Shown here: piece by piece, positions 26,159-35,218 of the stretch | How the letters are laid out: each line of letters begins with the position of its first letter | How positions within the stretch are numbered: the first letter of the stretch is position 1 | From: Methylocystis sp. | Lineage (GTDB): Bacteria; Pseudomonadota; Alphaproteobacteria; Rhizobiales; Beijerinckiaceae | Length of the DNA stretch: 64,000 bases | Assembly: GCA_002929055.1 (NCBI GenBank) | Contig: PERY01000011.1 | Location: 1-64,000, forward strand | Direction: 5' to 3' | Made by a program: the position numbers and the translations under genes | Notes under the pieces: model-generated | Told to the model about the DNA's origin: nothing | Databases searched by the model: none | Seen by the model: the letters and a program-made list of their open reading frames with translations, nothing else

Positions 26159-28012
26159 TTAGAGGCCTTCAGCCTCGGCGGCCGCCTCCAGCCACTGCTC
26201 TTCGGCGGCCGCGAGCGCCTCGGCCAGATCCTCGCGCTGCGCGGCGAGCTTGGCCGCCTCCTGCGGATTGCGGGAAAAAGCGTCCGGCGCGGCGAGCGCC
26301 TCGTCCACGCGCGCCAGCAACTGCGTGAATTTCTCGACCTTCTCCTCGGCCGCGGCAAGCTTGCGGCGGTAGAAGCCGGCATCGCGGCGCTTCAGCGCTT
26401 CCCTGGCGGCTTCCGGCGCCGGCGCTTCGCGTTCGGGCTCCTCTGTCTTGGTCTTTGAGAGAACGAGCTTCGCGTATTCGTCCATATCGCCGTCGAAGGG
26501 CTTCACCGTCCCCTCGCCCACGAGCCACAGGCGGTCGGCGCAGGCCTCCAGCAGATAGCGGTCGTGGGACACCAGCACGACGGCGCCCTGATAGTCGTTG
26601 ATCGCCTCGATCAGCGCCGCGCGGCTGTCGATGTCGAGATGGTTTGTCGGCTCGTCGAGAATCAGGAGATGCGGGGCGTTGAAGGCCGTGACGCCGAGCA
26701 GCAGCCGCGCCTTTTCTCCACCGGAGAGATTCGCCACCCTGGTGTCCGAACGCGCGCCCGAAAAGCCAGTCTGCGCCGCCTTGGCGCGCACCCGCGCCTC
26801 CGGCGCATCCGGCATCAGCCGCGAGAAGACGAGATAGGGCGTGTCCCGGTCGTTCAGATCATCGACCTGATGCTGGGCGAAGAAGCCAGCCTCCAGCTTC
26901 GCGGCCCGCACCATATTGCCGGCCATCGTCGGAAGCCGCCCGCCGAGCAGCCTGGCGAAGGTCGACTTTCCGTTGCCATTCGCGCCGAGCAGGCCGATGC
27001 GGTCGTCGTTGGAGATCGACAATGTCAGCCGCGACAGCACCACGCGCTCGCCATAACCGACGCTCGCCCGCTCCAGCGCGATGATGGGCGGCGACAGCGG
27101 CTTTTCGGGCGAGGGCAGATGAATCGGCAGGACGCTATCGTCGACGATCGCGGCGACCGGCTCCATGCGCTCCAGCATCTTGAGGCGCGACTGCGCCTGG
27201 CGGGCCTTGGTGGCCTTGGCGCGGAAGCGGTCGACGAATTCCTGAAGATGCTTCCTTTGCTCCTCCTGCTTCTTTGCGCCCTTTGCGGCGAGCAATTGCG
27301 CCTCGCGCCGCTGCTTCTCGAAGGAGGTGTAGTCGCCCTTGTAGAGCGTCAGCTTGCCGCGTTCGAGATGCAGAATATGCGTCGCCACGTCGTCGAGCAG
27401 GTCGCGGTCGTGGCTGATGACCAGCACGCTCGCCGGATAGCGCGCGAGATAGTCGACGAGCCAGAGCGTGCCTTCGAGATCGAGATAGTTGGTCGGCTCG
27501 TCCAGCAGCAAGAGATCGGGCGCCGAGAACAGCACCGCTGCAAGCGCGACGCGCATGCGCCAGCCGCCGGAGAACTCCGAAAGCGGGCGCTGCTGCGCCT
27601 GCGCATCGAAGCCAAGGCCGTGCAGAATCGCCGCGGCCCGGGCCGGGGCCGAATGAGCGTCGATGTCGGCGAGGCGGGTCTGGATTTCGGCGATGTCGTG
27701 GGCGTCATGCGCGGTCTCGGCGCGCGCGAGCAATTCGGCGCGTTCGACGTCCGCCGCCAGCACGAAGTCGATGAGCTTCGTCGGCCCGCCCGGCGCCTCC
27801 TGCTCGACGCGCCCGAGCCTTGTGCGGGCGGGCAGCGCAATATTGCCCGATTCGGCGGCGATCTCCCCGGCGATCAGCCGGAACAGCGTCGTCTTGCCGG
27901 CGCCGTTGCGCCCGACGAAACCCGCGCGCGAGCGGCCCGGGAGAAAGACTCCCGCATGATCGAAGAGCAGCCTGTCGCCAAGCCGGTAGGTGAGATCGTT
28001 GATGGTGAGCAT
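26159..28012 (-). CDS. ABC-F family ATP-binding protein (Uup/YheS-like)
   Basis: The start at 28012 (MLTINDLTYRLGD) gives 617 residues; the open frame extends to 28075 without conserved sequence. Two ABC cassettes are present. The first has Walker A FVGRNGAGKTTLFRL and signature LSEFSGGWRMRVALA; the second has LLGANGNGKSTFARL and LSGGEKARLLLG. They are joined by the ABC-F linker (residues about 235-300, RREAQLLAAKGAKKQEEQRKH). There are no membrane domains. The C-terminus (510-617) is a charged helical pair like the Uup coiled coil. ABC-F proteins act on ribosomes, in translation quality control or antibiotic protection. The length and linker suggest the housekeeping YheS/Uup group. Confidence 0.9.
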   Translation of the reverse strand: MLTINDLTYRLGDRLLFDHAGVFLPGRSRAGFVGRNGAGKTTLFRLIAGEIAAESGNIALPARTRLGRVEQEAPGGPTKLIDFVLAADVERAELLARAETAHDAHDIAEIQTRLADIDAHSAPARAAAILHGLGFDAQAQQRPLSEFSGGWRMRVALAAVLFSAPDLLLLDEPTNYLDLEGTLWLVDYLARYPASVLVISHDRDLLDDVATHILHLERGKLTLYKGDYTSFEKQRREAQLLAAKGAKKQEEQRKHLQEFVDRFRAKATKARQAQSRLKMLERMEPVAAIVDDSVLPIHLPSPEKPLSPPIIALERASVGYGERVVLSRLTLSISNDDRIGLLGANGNGKSTFARLLGGRLPTMAGNMVRAAKLEAGFFAQHQVDDLNDRDTPYLVFSRLMPDAPEARVRAKAAQTGFSGARSDTRVANLSGGEKARLLLGVTAFNAPHLLILDEPTNHLDIDSRAALIEAINDYQGAVVLVSHDRYLLEACADRLWLVGEGTVKPFDGDMDEYAKLVLSKTKTEEPEREAPAPEAAREALKRRDAGFYRRKLAAAEEKVEKFTQLLARVDEALAAPDAFSRNPQEAAKLAAQREDLAEALAAAEEQWLEAAAEAEGL

Positions 28013-28171
28013 GTCCGCACGGCAGTAACAGGCTCGCAAAGGCGTCGCCAGCCCAGATTTGAGGGGCCGCGCCACAGCCGAATCGCTGGCATGTCGCTTG
28101 CTTTATGACCGATGCGGTCAAGACGGAGGATAACCCAAGGCGCATGAACCCGAAAGGACAGGCGCCAGATC

Positions 28172-28294
28172 ATGCATCCGGACATGGAAGGATTTCTGTG
28201 GATCACAGTGAAGGCGTTCGGGGTCGCGCTCATTGGAATCTACGCGACGCGGATCGCCTTCTACGCCTATGAAGCGATGAAATGGGGCGTCTGA
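28172..28294 (+). CDS. Small single-helix membrane protein (40 aa)
   Basis: A 40-codon frame from ATG 28172 encodes MHPDMEGFLWITVKAFGVAL followed by IGIYATRIAFYAYEAMKWGV. It has one amphipathic to hydrophobic helix and no charged clusters, with codon usage like its neighbours. It lies between the ABC-F gene (divergent) and tRNA-Glu. The ribosome-binding site is weak, with AAAGGA about 15 nt upstream. I do not recognise the family. The hydrophobic design argues for a real small membrane protein, but the call rests on composition alone. Confidence 0.45.
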   Translation: MHPDMEGFLWITVKAFGVALIGIYATRIAFYAYEAMKWGV

Positions 28295-28424
28295 CGGTGA
28301 AGCGGGAGTCCTCTCCCTGCCCCGCCCCTGAGACGAAAAAGCGCGCTCAGACGAGGCTTGTCTTGCGCGCCGCGCGCCTCTATACAGCCCTCGGTTCGCG
28401 CCGCTTCAGGGCGGCGCGGCTCAC

Positions 28425-28500
28425 GCGCCCATCGTCTAGCGGTCCAGGACGTCGCCCTTTCACGGCGAAAACAGGGGTTCGATTCCCCTTGGGCGCGCCA
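28425..28500 (+). tRNA. tRNA-Glu (anticodon UUC)
   Basis: The sequence folds as a full cloverleaf. The 7-bp acceptor is GCGCCCA/TGGGCGC. The D-arm has GTCTAGCGGTCCAGGAC. The 5-bp anticodon stem TCGCC/GGCGA encloses loop CTTTCAC with anticodon TTC. The T-arm is AGGGG-TTCGATT-CCCCT, followed by discriminator G and an encoded CCA. Its 3' end borders a short block of accessory genes. Confidence 0.96.
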
Positions 28501-28577
28501 GAATGTTGGAGCCGACAGTTTTGCGGTCTCTGCCTTCGGCAAGCGTCGCACGCTCCATGAAACGTCCAGGCTGAGAG

Positions 28578-28829
28578 CTACGCGCCTTCGCCGATTTTCT
28601 GGAAATGAGTAGCGAAATATGTCTCTTCCAGAACGAAGAGCGCCGAGCCGTCATGCACCAGCCAGTCGCCGGGCAGCGCTGCAGCCTCGCCCTCCGGAGT
28701 GATGACCGTGACCGCCTTTGAGCCGGGTTTGATTCGGACGAGATCCCTGGCAATCCAGCCTGGAGCGAAGTCGAGGCTCCCCTGAAACTGCCAAGCTTCT
28801 ACCTCAAATGGGATACGTTGATACTTCAT
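28578..28829 (-). CDS. Small phage-like hypothetical protein
   Basis: Starting at ATG 28829, the product has 83 residues (MKYQRIPFEVEAWQFQG...). The layout resembles a family of small phage proteins: an MKYR/Q-x-x-P-x-x-x-E-A-x-Q-x opening, a central PGDWLV motif (here ALPGDWLVHDG near residue 60), and a terminal F-x-x-x-Y/F-x-x pattern (EETYFATHFQKI). Their function is unknown. It sits 78 bp downstream of tRNA-Glu in the opposite orientation, a usual place for integrated DNA, but no integrase is present. The frame is open to 28913, without conserved sequence. Confidence 0.55.
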   Translation of the reverse strand: MKYQRIPFEVEAWQFQGSLDFAPGWIARDLVRIKPGSKAVTVITPEGEAAALPGDWLVHDGSALFVLEETYFATHFQKIGEGA

Positions 28830-28913
28830 AGCCTTGAAATTCATGAACCTGAGACAGTGGTAAGATATACTCAACGAAGTTGAAAAATCAAAGTTGGAAT
28901 CTGCGCGCGCCAC

Positions 28914-29329
28914 GTTTCACCGAACAGCCAGGTTACAGTTCGAGATTGCAAGCTCATACCCGCAAGATTGTTGAATACTGGCCAGTTCAGCTTTTTGTCG
29001 GCATGTCTCAACCCTTGGCTTCCTGTCCGGCCGCGGCGACATGACGCAACCGGGACGGCTGTCGCCGCGGCCACCGAACGGTTCAGATTGGCGCCTTTCA
29101 ATTGGAGAGAATCGAGTTGCCGAGACAGTCCGGGATTTGAACGCTGGACGCAATCTTCGAGTAGCGCGAAGGCCTCGATCGCCGGCATTTTCTAAGGCAC
29201 GACAGAGCTAAATCACAGCAAAAGCCAGCCTTGCCCGCATCATAGCGATGAATTAAAAGCGGCGTTGACTCAGCTTCGATCGTTCTGATCGGTTCCTCAC
29301 CAGAATTTCCCGCGACGGGGACAGCTAAA
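28914..29329. other. Non-coding stretch with a strong inverted repeat
   Basis: The 416 bp between the phage-like gene and the GT2 gene contain only short overlapping frames on both strands with no family resemblance or ribosome-binding site. The one clear structure is the hairpin at 29029-29072. The stretch may be remnant or regulatory DNA of the island. Confidence 0.55.
29029..29072. repeat. 13-bp perfect inverted repeat with 18-nt loop
   Basis: GGCCGCGGCGACA (29029-29041) is exactly complementary to TGTCGCCGCGGCC (29060-29072). No U-run follows on either strand within 10 nt. It could form a stable RNA hairpin or a cruciform. Confidence 0.75.
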
Positions 29330-30451
29330 TTGAACCTTTTTTCGCGTTGGCGATGGCGCGCCATTCCCCCATCCATCATGTGCGACCGGGACCTTTCGCT
29401 TATTGTCGAGTTCGCGTTCCTCTCGATATTGGGGCGGGCAGCCGACCCCGGCGCACTGAATTATTTCAAGCGGCAACTACGATCCGGAATGACGGTCGAA
29501 GATCTGGCGATCCATCTCGCGGGATCCGACGAGGCTCGCGGCTCCAGTCCTGGGTCAAATGCGTCTTTCGCCATTCCCATCATGGGCTCTGACCAAATTT
29601 TGACCCGTCAAATCTGGAATCAAAAGTTGGCGACTCTCGATGCCTGCTCGTCCGCGCCAGCAGCGATCGAGATCGCGCCCTTTCGCCACTCCGGACGATA
29701 TGACGTTACAGCGATCGCAAGCATCTACAAGGCCGGGCCTTACATCGAGCGTCTGCTTGAAAACATCACCTCGCAATCGATCTTCGACCGCAGCGAACTC
29801 ATCATCATAGACGCCAATTCACCAGACGGCGAAGGCCGCATCATCGAGAAATACCAGGAACGCTTCCCCAACATTGTTTACCGGCGCGAACCCACTCGCA
29901 TCAGCATTTACGAGGCGTGGAACGTCGGGGTCGGCCTGTCGCGCGGGAAATACATCACCAATACGAACGCCGATGACTTGCGGCGGCGCGACTCGTTCGA
30001 ATTGCAGGCGTGCGCGCTCGACGAGAGCGGCGCAGATGTCGTCTATCAAAATTTTTATTACAGTCTCGATCCGACGTTCAGTTTTGAAAAAGTAGCCGAG
30101 ATGGGGTTCGTCAGCACGCTTCCGCAAGTCAACTCCGATAATCTGATCCGCTTCAACGCGCCTCATAATGCGCCGATGTGGAAACGTGACCTCCATTTGG
30201 ACGTGGGATTGTTCGACTCGTCCTTGAAGTCGGCGGGAGACTGGGAGTTTTGGCTGAGGTGTCTGACCCGCGGGAAGCGCTTCCATCGGGTCGACGCGGC
30301 GCATGTCAGCTATTTCGTCAATCCCGATGGGGTCTCCACTTCGGGCAATTCCTCTGGTCCCGAGGAAATCAGAACGGTCTCGGCGCGCTATAGGACGATG
30401 ATCATCGATTCGTATCTGGGGCGGAACGAGTCGCCGCGAACGAACGGATAG
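29330..30451 (+). CDS. DUF4214 plus family 2 glycosyltransferase
   Basis: The 373-residue protein starts at TTG 29330; an ATG at 29378 is an alternative start that keeps both domains. Residues about 20-75 look like a DUF4214 helical module (FLSILGRAADPGALNYFKRQL, GMTVEDLAIHLAGSDEA), often attached to surface-glycan enzymes. Residues 120-340 are a GT2 fold: ITSQSIFDRSELIIIDANS, NVGVGLSRGKYITNTNADDLR with the D-x-D-like ADD, and GDWEFWLRCLTRG with the acceptor-side E/W. It probably transfers a sugar to a cell-surface polymer. It is the first of three surface-modification genes at 29.3-32.2 kb. Confidence 0.85.
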   Translation: MNLFSRWRWRAIPPSIMCDRDLSLIVEFAFLSILGRAADPGALNYFKRQLRSGMTVEDLAIHLAGSDEARGSSPGSNASFAIPIMGSDQILTRQIWNQKLATLDACSSAPAAIEIAPFRHSGRYDVTAIASIYKAGPYIERLLENITSQSIFDRSELIIIDANSPDGEGRIIEKYQERFPNIVYRREPTRISIYEAWNVGVGLSRGKYITNTNADDLRRRDSFELQACALDESGADVVYQNFYYSLDPTFSFEKVAEMGFVSTLPQVNSDNLIRFNAPHNAPMWKRDLHLDVGLFDSSLKSAGDWEFWLRCLTRGKRFHRVDAAHVSYFVNPDGVSTSGNSSGPEEIRTVSARYRTMIIDSYLGRNESPRTNG

Positions 30452-30551
30452 ACTTCATCTTTCTCGACGGATATATTGTTACGCCTAAACCGAACCGATA
30501 TCCGGAAGCCGCAACCGGGGCATAGAGCCCTCCGAAACGGAGCGTCAGTTC

Positions 30552-31448
30552 TTGAGCGATACAAAGAGCTTCTTCGACAAATGGCGCTCGGCGACCTTCT
30601 GGCCATCAAAAGACGACATCGAGTGGCGCCACGCCGAGACGGTCAGGGGTCTGGGCTCAATCGACCAGAGGCTCGATGTCGTTGAAGGCCTGCTCGCCCA
30701 GCCCGGCATCAAGAACCGCAGGATGAAAGTTGAGGAACTCGCCGAGCTGTTCCCCCGTTTCCGGCCCTATACAACTGATACGCCCCTCATTCGATGTGGC
30801 GGAGAGGGCGACGGCGGATATCTCATTCCTGATGACCTCTCCGGCATCGAGGCGTGCTTTTCCCCGGGCGTCAACGATATCGCGCATTTCGAGACGGACA
30901 TGGTGGAGAGAGGCATTCGCTGCTTTCTCGCCGACGCTTCAGTGAACTCGAGCCCCGTCTATCATCCGCTCATCGAGTTCGACAAGCTGTTCCTTGGCGC
31001 GAACACGCAAGGCTCATTCGTCACACTTGACGATTGGATCGCCGGCAAGAATGTCGGCAATGGCGACCTGCTCCTCCAGATGGACATCGAGGGCGCTGAA
31101 TATGACGTTCTGTTCGCCGCGCAAGAGAGCACGCTTCGTCGATGCCGCATCATGGTCATCGAATTCCATCATCTCACAAGCCTTCTCGACCCGCTTGGAG
31201 CCAAGCTTATTCAACTGTGTTTTGATAAACTTCTGAGACTGTTCGATATTGTCCACATCCACCCGAACAATTGCTGCCCGCCGTCGACTCTTGGGCCATT
31301 CACCGTTCCTCCCGTGATGGAATTTACCTTTCTGCGGAAGGATCGGGTGAAAAAGCGAGTTCCGACATCCCGTTTTCCTCACGAACTCGACCGGCCGAAC
31401 GTCGCGATCCATGAGGACATTGAGCTACCGCGCTGCTGGTACGGCTGA
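30552..31448 (+). CDS. FkbM-type SAM-dependent methyltransferase (first copy)
   Basis: The 298-residue protein starts at TTG 30552, after an ACGGAG ribosome-binding site. A short helical N-terminus (FFDKWRSATFWPSKDD, QRLDVVEGLL) precedes the methyltransferase domain. GEGDGGYLIPDDLSGIEACFSPGVND is a glycine-rich cofactor region, described here in pieces. LLLQMDIEGAEYDVLFAA carries the FkbM hallmark D-I-E-G-A-E, and a terminal EFTFLRK strand follows. FkbM enzymes O-methylate sugars or secondary metabolites; adjacent GT2 and FkbM genes suggest glycan methylation. It converges on a second FkbM gene 68 bp away; sequence identity between the two looks low. Confidence 0.85.
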   Translation: MSDTKSFFDKWRSATFWPSKDDIEWRHAETVRGLGSIDQRLDVVEGLLAQPGIKNRRMKVEELAELFPRFRPYTTDTPLIRCGGEGDGGYLIPDDLSGIEACFSPGVNDIAHFETDMVERGIRCFLADASVNSSPVYHPLIEFDKLFLGANTQGSFVTLDDWIAGKNVGNGDLLLQMDIEGAEYDVLFAAQESTLRRCRIMVIEFHHLTSLLDPLGAKLIQLCFDKLLRLFDIVHIHPNNCCPPSTLGPFTVPPVMEFTFLRKDRVKKRVPTSRFPHELDRPNVAIHEDIELPRCWYG

Positions 31449-31515
31449 TCCCATCGATGATGATGAGGCTTCCTCCTCTGCACGCGATAGATCGGATTTC
31501 GGGCAGTCAGCTTTC

Positions 31516-32190
31516 CTATCTTCCGTAGACGACATCGTAATAGCTTCCGCCGGCTTCGCGTTCGGCGAATTTGTTCCGGTGGATTTCACGGAAGCCAAAG
31601 CCCTCAAGATAGGACTTCATCTCGTCGAGGACGCAACAACCTTTGTAGGCTTCGAAGTCGGGGACTTCGGTTTTGACAAACTTGAAGTTGACCATCAAGT
31701 CTTCCGCGCCCTTGAGGACAAGCAGCTCCGAGCCCTGAGTGTCCATTACGAGGGCTTGATAATCACGAATGTCGATCGCCTGATCTTTGATGAGATCTGA
31801 CAGCGTAGTGCTGCACAAGCTGATCTTGTCCGTATAGGTCACATCCGGCCAAATATCTTTGTGGAGTTCCAGCTCCAGTATAGACGATGACACGCCGCTG
31901 TTGTTCGAGATGTGGAAATCGTACGCTTTTCCGGCAATGTCCGTCAGCAGCGCCTGAACCGCTTTCTGACGCGGAAACCTCGCGATATTTGCCTGCAGCT
32001 TCTGAAATACGTCCGGAATCGGCTCGACCCAGATCACCCGCAGGCCGAGCTTGTCATATTGCTCCCTTTCCTGGCCTTCGTTAGCGCCGACATGGATCAC
32101 GCCACCAACGCTTTTCAAGAAAGCATCGTCAGGGGATCCGCCAAGATGTCGAGTGAGTCTTCTAAATCCGGCGCGAATGTCGTCTAACAC
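31516..32190 (-). CDS. FkbM-type SAM-dependent methyltransferase (second copy)
   Basis: The 224-residue protein starts at GTG 32190 with AGGAG 6 nt upstream. The Rossmann cofactor motif is VIHVGANEGQEREQYDKLG, with the acidic ribose ligand in VIWVEPIPDVFQKLQANI. The D-T-Q-G-S-E signature (LVMDTQGSELLVLKG) marks the FkbM family. It ends GSYYDVVYGR. It likely methylates a hydroxyl of a surface sugar, as its convergent neighbour may do. The protein is cytoplasmic with no signal or membrane segment. Confidence 0.87.
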   Translation of the reverse strand: MLDDIRAGFRRLTRHLGGSPDDAFLKSVGGVIHVGANEGQEREQYDKLGLRVIWVEPIPDVFQKLQANIARFPRQKAVQALLTDIAGKAYDFHISNNSGVSSSILELELHKDIWPDVTYTDKISLCSTTLSDLIKDQAIDIRDYQALVMDTQGSELLVLKGAEDLMVNFKFVKTEVPDFEAYKGCCVLDEMKSYLEGFGFREIHRNKFAEREAGGSYYDVVYGR

Positions 32191-32386
32191 GAGAAGCTCC
32201 TGTGGTTGACCGCCTAGAATAGACGCCCGACTTTCTCATATCATACAAAATTGTCTGGGAGTTCAAAGCCGAGGGCAAGGGCGTGATCGATCACGGCGCG
32301 CCGGCGAAGGGCGATACGCCGGCGCCTCGGACAGAATGATCGCGCTGCTCTACGGCATGTGCGGCGGCGCAGAAGCGGCGAGTTTA

Positions 32387-35188
32387 TCAGGCGCTCCGGG
32401 CGATGATTTTGCTTTCCGCCTCAGTGACAACTGCCGGCGACTCTTCGGGCTGCTGATAGAGGCGGATGGCGGCGCAGGTCGCCGCCAGCCTGGCCTCCAG
32501 GTCGTCGACATGCGCGGGCGCAAGGTCTGGCGATCCGTCATTGGCCAAGCGCTCCAACTCCTCCGCCTTCGCGACGACGCTGTCGGCGCCGATACTGAGG
32601 CTCATGGATCGCAACGCATGCGCCGCCCTTCCAACCGCGACCATGTCGCCGGCCATCATTGCGCGACGCATTTCTGTCGCGTTCTTCGGCGCGTGATCGA
32701 GATAGAGGCCGAAGACGCGGCGCAGGAAGCTGCTCGGGCCGTCGTCGGACAAAAGCCTGAGCTGGCGCAGGGTGTCTTCGTTGAGGAAATCGGGGGACGC
32801 CGCCGGCGCGGCTTCGTCTTGCGGCCGCGGGGTCGCGGGCGGCGCTTCCTGCATCTGATCCGGTTCGGCCGCTGGCTGCTCAGGCAGAACACCCGAGAGG
32901 CAATCCGCCAGAGATCGGATCGTGTACGGCTTGTGCAATACGGCGTCCATGCCGGCGCTGCGCCAGGCGTCGGCGGCGGCGCCCACGACATGGGCCGTCA
33001 ATGCGACAATCGGCATGCGCGCGCCGCCCGATTGCGCCTCGAGCGCGCGAATGCGGCGCGTGGCCTCGAAACCGTCGAGTTCCGGCATGCTGACGTCCAT
33101 CAGCACGACATCGAAGCGCTGCGCCTCCAATGCGGCAAGCGCTTCAAGCCCGTTTTCCGCCGTGGCCACCACGGCGCCGAGCTGCTGAAGCGTCTCGATC
33201 GCCACTTCGCGGTTGATCGCCGTGTCGTCTGCGACCAGCACCCGCAAACCGTCGCGACGGGAGACGCCGGCGACCGGCTTTGTCTCTGCCCCCCCTGTCT
33301 GGGACAACTTCAGACCCGCCCTGATCCTTCTGAGCATCAGGACGATTTCCGACCGGCGGAGCGGACGGGACAGCATGGCGTCCGCGCGACCTTCCCGGAC
33401 GAATTGATGCGCGGCAGGATCGCCGAAGGTCGCAAGGCACAGGAGCGCACCGCCTTCAATACGCTCGACGAGATGAACCTGCGCCGGATCGGCGATGACG
33501 AGGTCGGCTCTGATCGGCGCGCCGTCGCTCGCGGCCGCCGCCTGATATCCAGCCTCGGCGAGATAGCGCAGCAGCGTCGCACGCGTAGCGTCGCCGTTAA
33601 CGGCGACGACGGCCGTCGCCTCCGCCGCCTTGGCGCGGGGCCAGCGCTCCGCCGCTTCGTTCTCGCCAGCGGGGATGGTGAAGGAAAAAGTCGAGCCTCT
33701 CCCGTAGACGCTTTTGACCTCGAAGGCGCCGCCCATCGCATCGACAAGCCGCTTGCTGATTGCAAGACCCAGCCCCGTCCCGCCGAAACGGCGAGTCGTC
33801 GATTGATCGGCCTGCGTAAAGGCCCCGAAAATGGCCTGCAACTTGTGAGCCCGGATTCCGATGCCGGTGTCTGTCACGGCGAAGCGAATGCGCGCGGGAT
33901 CTTTCGGATCAGGGCCAACTTTCAGGATCACCGATCCCTTCTCTGTGAATTTCAGCGCGTTATTGACGAGGTTGCTGATGACCTGATTGATCCGGACGGG
34001 ATCGCCGGAAATGAACTTCGGAGTCGCCGGCGACACATAGGAAACGAGGTCGACGCCCTTCTCGCGCCCGCGCGCGCCGAATAGGCTGGTGACGTCTTCC
34101 GCGATCGTCGCCGGCTCGAGCGCCAGGCTCTCGAGGTTCAACTTCCCAGACTCGATCTTCGAGAAGTCCAGAATGTCGTTGATGATGGCCAGAAGGCTCT
34201 GGCCCGATTTCGAGATGACTTCTGCGTAGCGACGCTGCCGCTCGGGCAGGTCCGACGCGGCGAGAAGTTCCGCCATCACCATGACGCCATTCATGGGCGT
34301 GCGAATTTCATGGCTCATGGTCGCGAGGAAGTCGGACTTTGCGTCGTTGGCGGTTTCAGCCGCCTCCTTGGCGAGCTTGAGATCCTGCGTGCGATCGGAC
34401 ACTTCATTTTCGAGGTTGCGCCGATGCGAGGCAAGGCTCTTGTCACGCTCGTCGAGCTCTTCGAGCATCGCGTTGAACCCCTCGATCAGGAGCCCGACTT
34501 CGTCGTTGCTCCTGACTGTCACACGGTCCGAATAATTGTGATTGCGGCGGATGCGCCAGATCGTCTCGTTGAGATCGCGCAGCGGCTGGGTGAGCCCCTT
34601 CTGGAGTTGCATGGCGACAAGAAGGCCGAGCGCCAGCGCCGCTACGGCGCCGAGCGCCATGCCGCGCAAGGAGGCTTGAAGCTGCTCGGCCAAATCGTTC
34701 GTATCGGCGACAAGCGTGAACCGCCCCACTTCGACTCCGCTCTCGACGATCGGAACCTCGGCCTGGATGCTGTGGCTCGACAACAGGGCGAGTGGCGAGA
34801 TCGAACCGGCGTCGGCCTCATTGACCCGGATGTCGCCGTCGAGCTGGGTCGCGCCGCCGATTGTCGCAAGGGGGCGTCCCCGCGCGTCTACGCGGGCGAA
34901 GGTCAGACCGGGAACCTTGGCGATCGCCTTGATCGCCTGATAAACTCCCGCCTGATCTCTGGAAGCCGTCGCCTTTGCGGAAGCGACGGCGAAAACATGC
35001 GCCGTTCCAAGCAGGGTGCGCGCCTTGGTTTGCGCGTAACGGTCGATCTCCTGCCAGACGAGCACGCCGCTCATCATGACGGCGGAGGTCAACACCGCGA
35101 CGGCGACCAGCAACCCCATCTTTCGCGCGATCGAGATGCGCGGCGTTCTGTTGGCGGCGGCGCGCGGCGCCGAGAGTTCATCCGTCAT
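32387..35188 (-). CDS. Membrane hybrid histidine kinase with receiver and Hpt domains
   Basis: The 933-residue phosphorelay kinase has a membrane helix at 25-45 ([19 protein letters not shown]), a periplasmic sensor of about 120 residues, a second helix ([17 protein letters not shown]) and a HAMP domain. The HisKA H-box is [14 protein letters not shown] with His293. HATPase motifs follow ([40 protein letters not shown]). A degenerate receiver-like segment then lacks a phospho-Asp ([13 protein letters not shown]). A full receiver ([29 protein letters not shown]) and a C-terminal Hpt ([18 protein letters not shown]) complete a His-Asp-His relay. The output regulator is not adjacent. The start follows a usual spacing to upstream DNA. 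Confidence 0.92.
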   Translation of the reverse strand: MTDELSAPRAAANRTPRISIARKMGLLVAVAVLTSAVMMSGVLVWQEIDRYAQTKARTLLGTAHVFAVASAKATASRDQAGVYQAIKAIAKVPGLTFARVDARGRPLATIGGATQLDGDIRVNEADAGSISPLALLSSHSIQAEVPIVESGVEVGRFTLVADTNDLAEQLQASLRGMALGAVAALALGLLVAMQLQKGLTQPLRDLNETIWRIRRNHNYSDRVTVRSNDEVGLLIEGFNAMLEELDERDKSLASHRRNLENEVSDRTQDLKLAKEAAETANDAKSDFLATMSHEIRTPMNGVMVMAELLAASDLPERQRRYAEVISKSGQSLLAIINDILDFSKIESGKLNLESLALEPATIAEDVTSLFGARGREKGVDLVSYVSPATPKFISGDPVRINQVISNLVNNALKFTEKGSVILKVGPDPKDPARIRFAVTDTGIGIRAHKLQAIFGAFTQADQSTTRRFGGTGLGLAISKRLVDAMGGAFEVKSVYGRGSTFSFTIPAGENEAAERWPRAKAAEATAVVAVNGDATRATLLRYLAEAGYQAAAASDGAPIRADLVIADPAQVHLVERIEGGALLCLATFGDPAAHQFVREGRADAMLSRPLRRSEIVLMLRRIRAGLKLSQTGGAETKPVAGVSRRDGLRVLVADDTAINREVAIETLQQLGAVVATAENGLEALAALEAQRFDVVLMDVSMPELDGFEATRRIRALEAQSGGARMPIVALTAHVVGAAADAWRSAGMDAVLHKPYTIRSLADCLSGVLPEQPAAEPDQMQEAPPATPRPQDEAAPAASPDFLNEDTLRQLRLLSDDGPSSFLRRVFGLYLDHAPKNATEMRRAMMAGDMVAVGRAAHALRSMSLSIGADSVVAKAEELERLANDGSPDLAPAHVDDLEARLAATCAAIRLYQQPEESPAVVTEAESKIIARSA

Positions 35189-35218
35189 CGTCCGGCAGCC
35201 GGTTGCTTTCGCGTGTTG

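Noticed and set aside
26564-28108. 514-codon frame on the plus strand
   Set aside because: Antisense to the ABC-F ATPase, with no recognisable motif.
28968-29195. Short frames on both strands in the island gap
   Set aside because: They overlap each other and the inverted repeat, lack ribosome-binding sites and show no family pattern.
32336-34084. 582-codon frame on the plus strand
   Set aside because: Antisense to the hybrid histidine kinase; the amino-acid make-up (Arg, Gly, His, Ala) is that of a shadow frame.
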